Positions 5,073 to 7,431 of a stretch of 7,431 nucleotides of DNA are shown in pieces. Source of the stretch: Coprococcus sp. (GTDB lineage Bacteria > Bacillota > Clostridia > Lachnospirales > Lachnospiraceae); NCBI GenBank assembly GCA_016297325.1, contig JAEDGW010000120.1:1-7431 (forward strand), written 5' to 3'. A program made the translations under genes and the position numbers. Below the pieces are notes generated by a model, which was not told the origin of the DNA, ran no database searches, and worked only from the letters and a program-made list of their open reading frames with translations. Numbering within the stretch: the first letter of the stretch is position 1; the number at the start of each line of letters is the position of its first letter.

Positions 5073-7025
5073 ATGGCTGGAAATTCAGAGAAACACAATA
5101 AAATGAATGGAAATATGGATGCGGATATGAAGAGGCAGGAAGATAATATGAAAAAGAAACCAGTGAAAAATCCCATGAAGGCACTTGGAAGATTACTCCG
5201 GTATGTCCTTAAGGAATACAAGCTGGCATGTATCACAGTTGTGGTAAGTATACTCATATCGGCGCTTGCGATACTGAGCATATCGATGTTCATGCAGTCT
5301 CTTATAGATTCATATATTACGCCGATGATGAAGCAGAGCACACCTGATTATGGCCCTCTGGCCCACAGGATGCTGGGACTTGGACTGATACTGGTTCTGG
5401 GAATCATCTGCGCCTATGCATATAACAGGATCATGGTAAATGTGACTCAGGGAACTATGAAGAGACTCAGGGTAGAGCTCTTTGAGAGAATGGAATCCCT
5501 TCCGATATCTTTTTTTGACACACATGCACACGGAGATATAATGTCGGTGTACACCAACGATGTTGATACGCTCCGACAGGTTATAAGCCAGAGTATGCCG
5601 CAGCTTATCAACTCAAGTATCACATTTATCTCAACACTTATTGCCATGATAGTTCTTGATATACCGCTTACGGTACTTTCTGTCATCATGGTACTTATCA
5701 TGATAAAGGCGACATCGAGCTTTGGTGCGAAGTCGGGAAGGTACTTCATGAAGCAGCAGCAGGATCTGGGTACGGTCAATGGCTATATAGAGGAAATGAT
5801 GAGCGGACAGAGGGTTGTCAAGGTGTTCTGCCACGAGGAGAAGGCTTATGAGGATTTCTGTAAGCTGAACAGACAGCTTCAGGACAGTGCTAACAAGGCA
5901 AATATGATAGCAAACATCACCATGCCGGTGAATGCCAACCTTGGAAATATAAGCTATGTGCTCTGTGCAGTGCTGGGAGCTGTTCTTGCAATAAACGGCT
6001 GGACAGGACTTACCATAGGAACTCTTGTGGCATTCTTGACACTCAACAAGAGTTTTACGATGCCTGTGACACAGATAAGCCAGCAGATCAACGCAATAGT
6101 TATGGCGGCGGCCGGAGCTGACAGAGTATTTACTATGATAGATGAGAATCCTGAGGAGGACGAGGGCTATGTAGAGCTGGTAAATGCAAAGAAGGATGCA
6201 AATGGCAATCTCACTGAGACTGAGGAGAGAACTGGACTCTGGGCATGGAGACACAGGCATGAGACAGGTGAGGTCACATACAGAGAGCTCACAGGTGAGG
6301 TTGAATTTGAGAATGTTGACTTCGGTTACAACCCGGATAAGATTGTTCTCCACGACATCAATATGTATGCAAAGCCTGGACAGAAGATAGCATTTGTCGG
6401 AAGTACAGGTGCAGGTAAGACGACCATAACCAATCTGATAAACAGGTTCTACGATATACAGGACGGCAAGATACGATACGACAATATCAACATAGGCAAG
6501 ATCAAGAAGCCGGATCTCAGACGGAGTCTTGGAATAGTGCTTCAGGATACTCATCTGTTCACGGGAACAGTCATGGACAATATCAGATACGGCAAGCTGG
6601 ATGCCACGGATGAGGAGTGCATCAAGGCCGCGAAGCTGGCAAATGCCCACGACTTCATCAAGCGTCTTCCTGATGGTTACAACACGGTGCTTACCGGGGA
6701 TGGCTCAAATCTCAGTCAGGGACAGAGACAGCTTCTTGCGATCGCAAGGGCAGCGGTTGCGGATCCACCGGCACTGATCCTGGACGAGGCAACTTCATCC
6801 ATAGATACTAGAACCGAGGCCATGGTGTCCAAGGGAATGGATGCCCTCATGGAGGGAAGAACATCATTTGTCATAGCCCACAGACTTTCCACGGTCAAGG
6901 ATGCAGACTGTATCATGGTCATGGAGCAGGGACGTATCATAGAGAGAGGCACCCACGACCAGCTCATAGATATGAAGGGCAGATATTATCAGCTTTATAC
7001 TGGCAAGAAAGCAGTGGCAGAGTAA
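5073..7025 (+). CDS. Heterodimeric ABC exporter, catalytic-site subunit (LmrD/BmrD/TM288-like)
   Basis: Protein of 650 residues from ATG 5073. A hydrophilic, Met/Asn/Lys-rich N-terminal tail (1-45) precedes six membrane helices (about 50-350), then a nucleotide-binding domain (about 409-645). Motifs: Walker A GSTGAGKT (443-450), Q-loop Gln491, signature LSQGQ (547-551), Walker B ALILDE with catalytic Glu572, switch His603 (IAHRL). The Glu and His are intact, so this subunit supplies the catalytic Walker sites of the active ATP site. Its LSQGQ, with Gln for the usual Gly, contributes to the degenerate site with the first subunit, as in TM288 and LmrD. The protein is longer than the usual 580-600 residues because of the N-terminal tail and an insert of about 50 residues (358-408) between membrane and nucleotide-binding domains, acidic at first and ending in a Trp/Arg/His-rich piece. 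Substrate unknown. Translationally close to the first gene (23-bp gap). Confidence 0.93.
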   Translation: MAGNSEKHNKMNGNMDADMKRQEDNMKKKPVKNPMKALGRLLRYVLKEYKLACITVVVSILISALAILSISMFMQSLIDSYITPMMKQSTPDYGPLAHRMLGLGLILVLGIICAYAYNRIMVNVTQGTMKRLRVELFERMESLPISFFDTHAHGDIMSVYTNDVDTLRQVISQSMPQLINSSITFISTLIAMIVLDIPLTVLSVIMVLIMIKATSSFGAKSGRYFMKQQQDLGTVNGYIEEMMSGQRVVKVFCHEEKAYEDFCKLNRQLQDSANKANMIANITMPVNANLGNISYVLCAVLGAVLAINGWTGLTIGTLVAFLTLNKSFTMPVTQISQQINAIVMAAAGADRVFTMIDENPEEDEGYVELVNAKKDANGNLTETEERTGLWAWRHRHETGEVTYRELTGEVEFENVDFGYNPDKIVLHDINMYAKPGQKIAFVGSTGAGKTTITNLINRFYDIQDGKIRYDNINIGKIKKPDLRRSLGIVLQDTHLFTGTVMDNIRYGKLDATDEECIKAAKLANAHDFIKRLPDGYNTVLTGDGSNLSQGQRQLLAIARAAVADPPALILDEATSSIDTRTEAMVSKGMDALMEGRTSFVIAHRLSTVKDADCIMVMEQGRIIERGTHDQLIDMKGRYYQLYTGKKAVAE

Positions 7026-7050
7026 TCGTCTCCAATTTGTATTATGAGAT

Positions 7051-7098
7051 AGGTACTTCCGTTCCCCGTAGGCTCAGGGGTCAGGTACTTCTGTCCCC
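7051..7098 (+). repeat. Paired GGTACTTC...CCCC repeats with imperfect hairpin (REP-like)
   Basis: AGGTACTTCCGTTCCCC (7051-7067) and AGGTACTTCTGTCCCC (7083-7098) are near-identical direct copies 32 bp apart. The second copy lies in an imperfect hairpin: GGGG-T-CAG (7077-7084), loop GTACTT, CTG-T-CCCC (7091-7098). The GGGG can alternatively pair with CCCC 7064-7067. I recall similar motifs as dispersed intergenic repeats tied to IS200/REP-associated transposases; this was not checked. No T-run follows, so it is not a terminator. Confidence 0.5.
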
Positions 7099-7134
7099 AA
7101 ACGAAAAAATTGCATACAAAAAACAGAAAATTGC

Positions 7135-7163
7135 TTGCAATTAAAAAATCCATGTGCTACCAT
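7135..7163 (+). promoter_or_regulatory. Possible extended -10 promoter downstream of the ABC operon
   Basis: TTGCAA (7135-7140), a 17-bp spacer, then TGC-TACCAT (TG at 7155, -10 at 7158-7163). Each box matches four of six bases, helped by the TG. The -35 overlaps a perfect dyad AATTGC-TT-GCAATT (7129-7142). The -10 also forms one arm of a second dyad, CTACCAT (7157-7163) with ATGGTAG (7175-7181). Starting near 7170, a transcript would reach the terminator at 7190-7225 after only about 55 nt. Confidence 0.28.
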
Positions 7164-7189
7164 AAGGGCAATTAATGGTAGTCGCAGTT

Positions 7190-7224
7190 AAGCTCAACGA
7201 GATGAAAGTTTCGTTGGGCTTTTT
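7190..7224 (+). terminator. Intrinsic terminator after the ABC exporter operon
   Basis: AAGCTCAACGA (7190-7200) pairs with TCGTTGGGCTT (7211-7221), with one G.T pair and a 10-base loop, and runs into a T-rich tail (7220-7224, then ATTTT). It lies 165 bp after the ABC stop codon and is the only good terminator downstream of that operon in the window. The tandem repeat array starts directly behind it. Confidence 0.8.
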
Positions 7225-7229
7225 ATTTT

Positions 7230-7431
7230 CGTAAGGAGGGGCCCGCGTAAGCGGGAGGAATCCTTGCGAAGCACGCGTGCGCCGCGCGGAGCGCCTTAAA
7301 ATGCGCATGTTCAATTATTTTTCGTAAGGGGGACCCGCCGTCAAGGCGGGAGATTCCTTGCGAAGCACGCATGCGCCCGCGCGGAGCGCCTTAAAATGCG
7401 CATGTTCAATTATTTTTCGTAAGGGGGACCC
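7230..7431 (+). repeat. Tandem array of a 93-95-bp structured repeat, running off the window
   Basis: Two full units (7230-7322, 93 bp; 7323-7417, 95 bp) and the first 14 bases of a third (7418-7431). The part from CCTTGCGAAGCACGC to the T-rich end is almost identical between units: one substitution and one 1-base indel. The front part differs more. Each unit can fold into two stem-loops. Stem 1: CGTAAGG (7230-7236; 7323-7329) with CCTTGCG (7262-7268; 7356-7362), enclosing a hairpin CCCGC/GCGGG in unit 1 and CCCGCC/GGCGGG in unit 2. Stem 2: CGTGCGC (7276-7282) or CATGCGC (7370-7376) with GCGCATG (7303-7309; 7398-7404), enclosing GCGC-GGA-GCGC. Units are G+C rich (54 of 93 bases in unit 1) and end in a T-rich tail. 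Period is not a multiple of three across units, and no ORF runs through. I do not recognise the family. Confidence 0.85.

Noticed and set aside
5631..6650. 339-codon open frame on the minus strand
   Set aside because: It lies wholly within the second ABC subunit gene, which has complete family motifs. The minus-strand translation is Cys/His/Leu/Ser-rich with no recognisable domain, as expected for a shadow frame.
7077..7098. Hairpin as the terminator of the ABC operon
   Set aside because: It is followed by an A-rich, not T-rich, stretch on the plus strand; the hairpin at 7190-7221 fits better.
7271..7295. GTGCGCC-like text in the tandem array as another group II intron end
   Set aside because: Only a short GC-rich run matches the relic at 2899. 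The GGGTGAAAGTCCC part and all later intron-like sequence are absent.
7230..7431. The tandem array as a CRISPR
   Set aside because: The whole 93-95-bp unit is repeated with no unique spacers, and the unit is far longer than a CRISPR repeat.

Overview
The window looks like chromosomal DNA of a Gram-positive Clostridia, most likely a Lachnospiraceae-type gut anaerobe. This is inferred from strong AGGAGG-type ribosome sites, moderate G+C, frequent ATA/AGA codons, a LuxR regulator with a TPR-like N-terminal region, a secreted CxxC-repeat/Ig-like/FN3 protein, and a group II intron relic placed after a terminator. No species can be named from the sequence alone.

Left part (1-2898). The window opens inside a PAP2-family membrane phosphatase, of which only the C-terminal half is present. 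A 333-residue regulator follows, with TPR-like helical repeats and a C-terminal LuxR-type HTH. Next is a 411-residue secreted protein: signal peptide, seven CxxC motifs, a bacterial Ig-like module and a C-terminal FN3 module. The regulator lies directly upstream of the secreted gene on the same strand, so local control is plausible but unproven. A strong intrinsic terminator (12-bp stem, six T) closes this section at 2866-2898.

Middle (2899-3297). Immediately after the terminator T-run lies about 100 bp that reads like the 5' end (start of domain I) of a group II intron, with no maturase ORF and no domain V. Then comes a near-consensus promoter (TTGACA, 17 bp, TAATAT) and a roughly 200-nt leader. 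The leader holds a long imperfect stem-loop and a possible 24-codon ORF before the ribosome site of the ABC operon.

ABC operon (3298-7025). Two half-transporters form a classic heterodimeric type IV (ABCB-like) exporter of the LmrCD/BmrCD/TM287-288 kind. The first subunit has Asp for the catalytic Glu and Gln for the switch His. The second has intact Glu and His but an LSQGQ signature. Together they predict one active and one degenerate ATP site. The substrate cannot be read from the sequence.

Right end (7026-7431). This stretch is non-coding. It holds a pair of GGTACTTC...CCCC repeats with a hairpin, a possible extended -10 promoter and an intrinsic terminator. It ends in a G+C-rich tandem array with a unit of 93-95 bp that runs off the window. 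Each unit can fold into two stem-loops. Differences between units preserve pairing, and the G.U pairs favour a plus-strand RNA. I do not recognise this repeat; it is the best candidate here for something undescribed.
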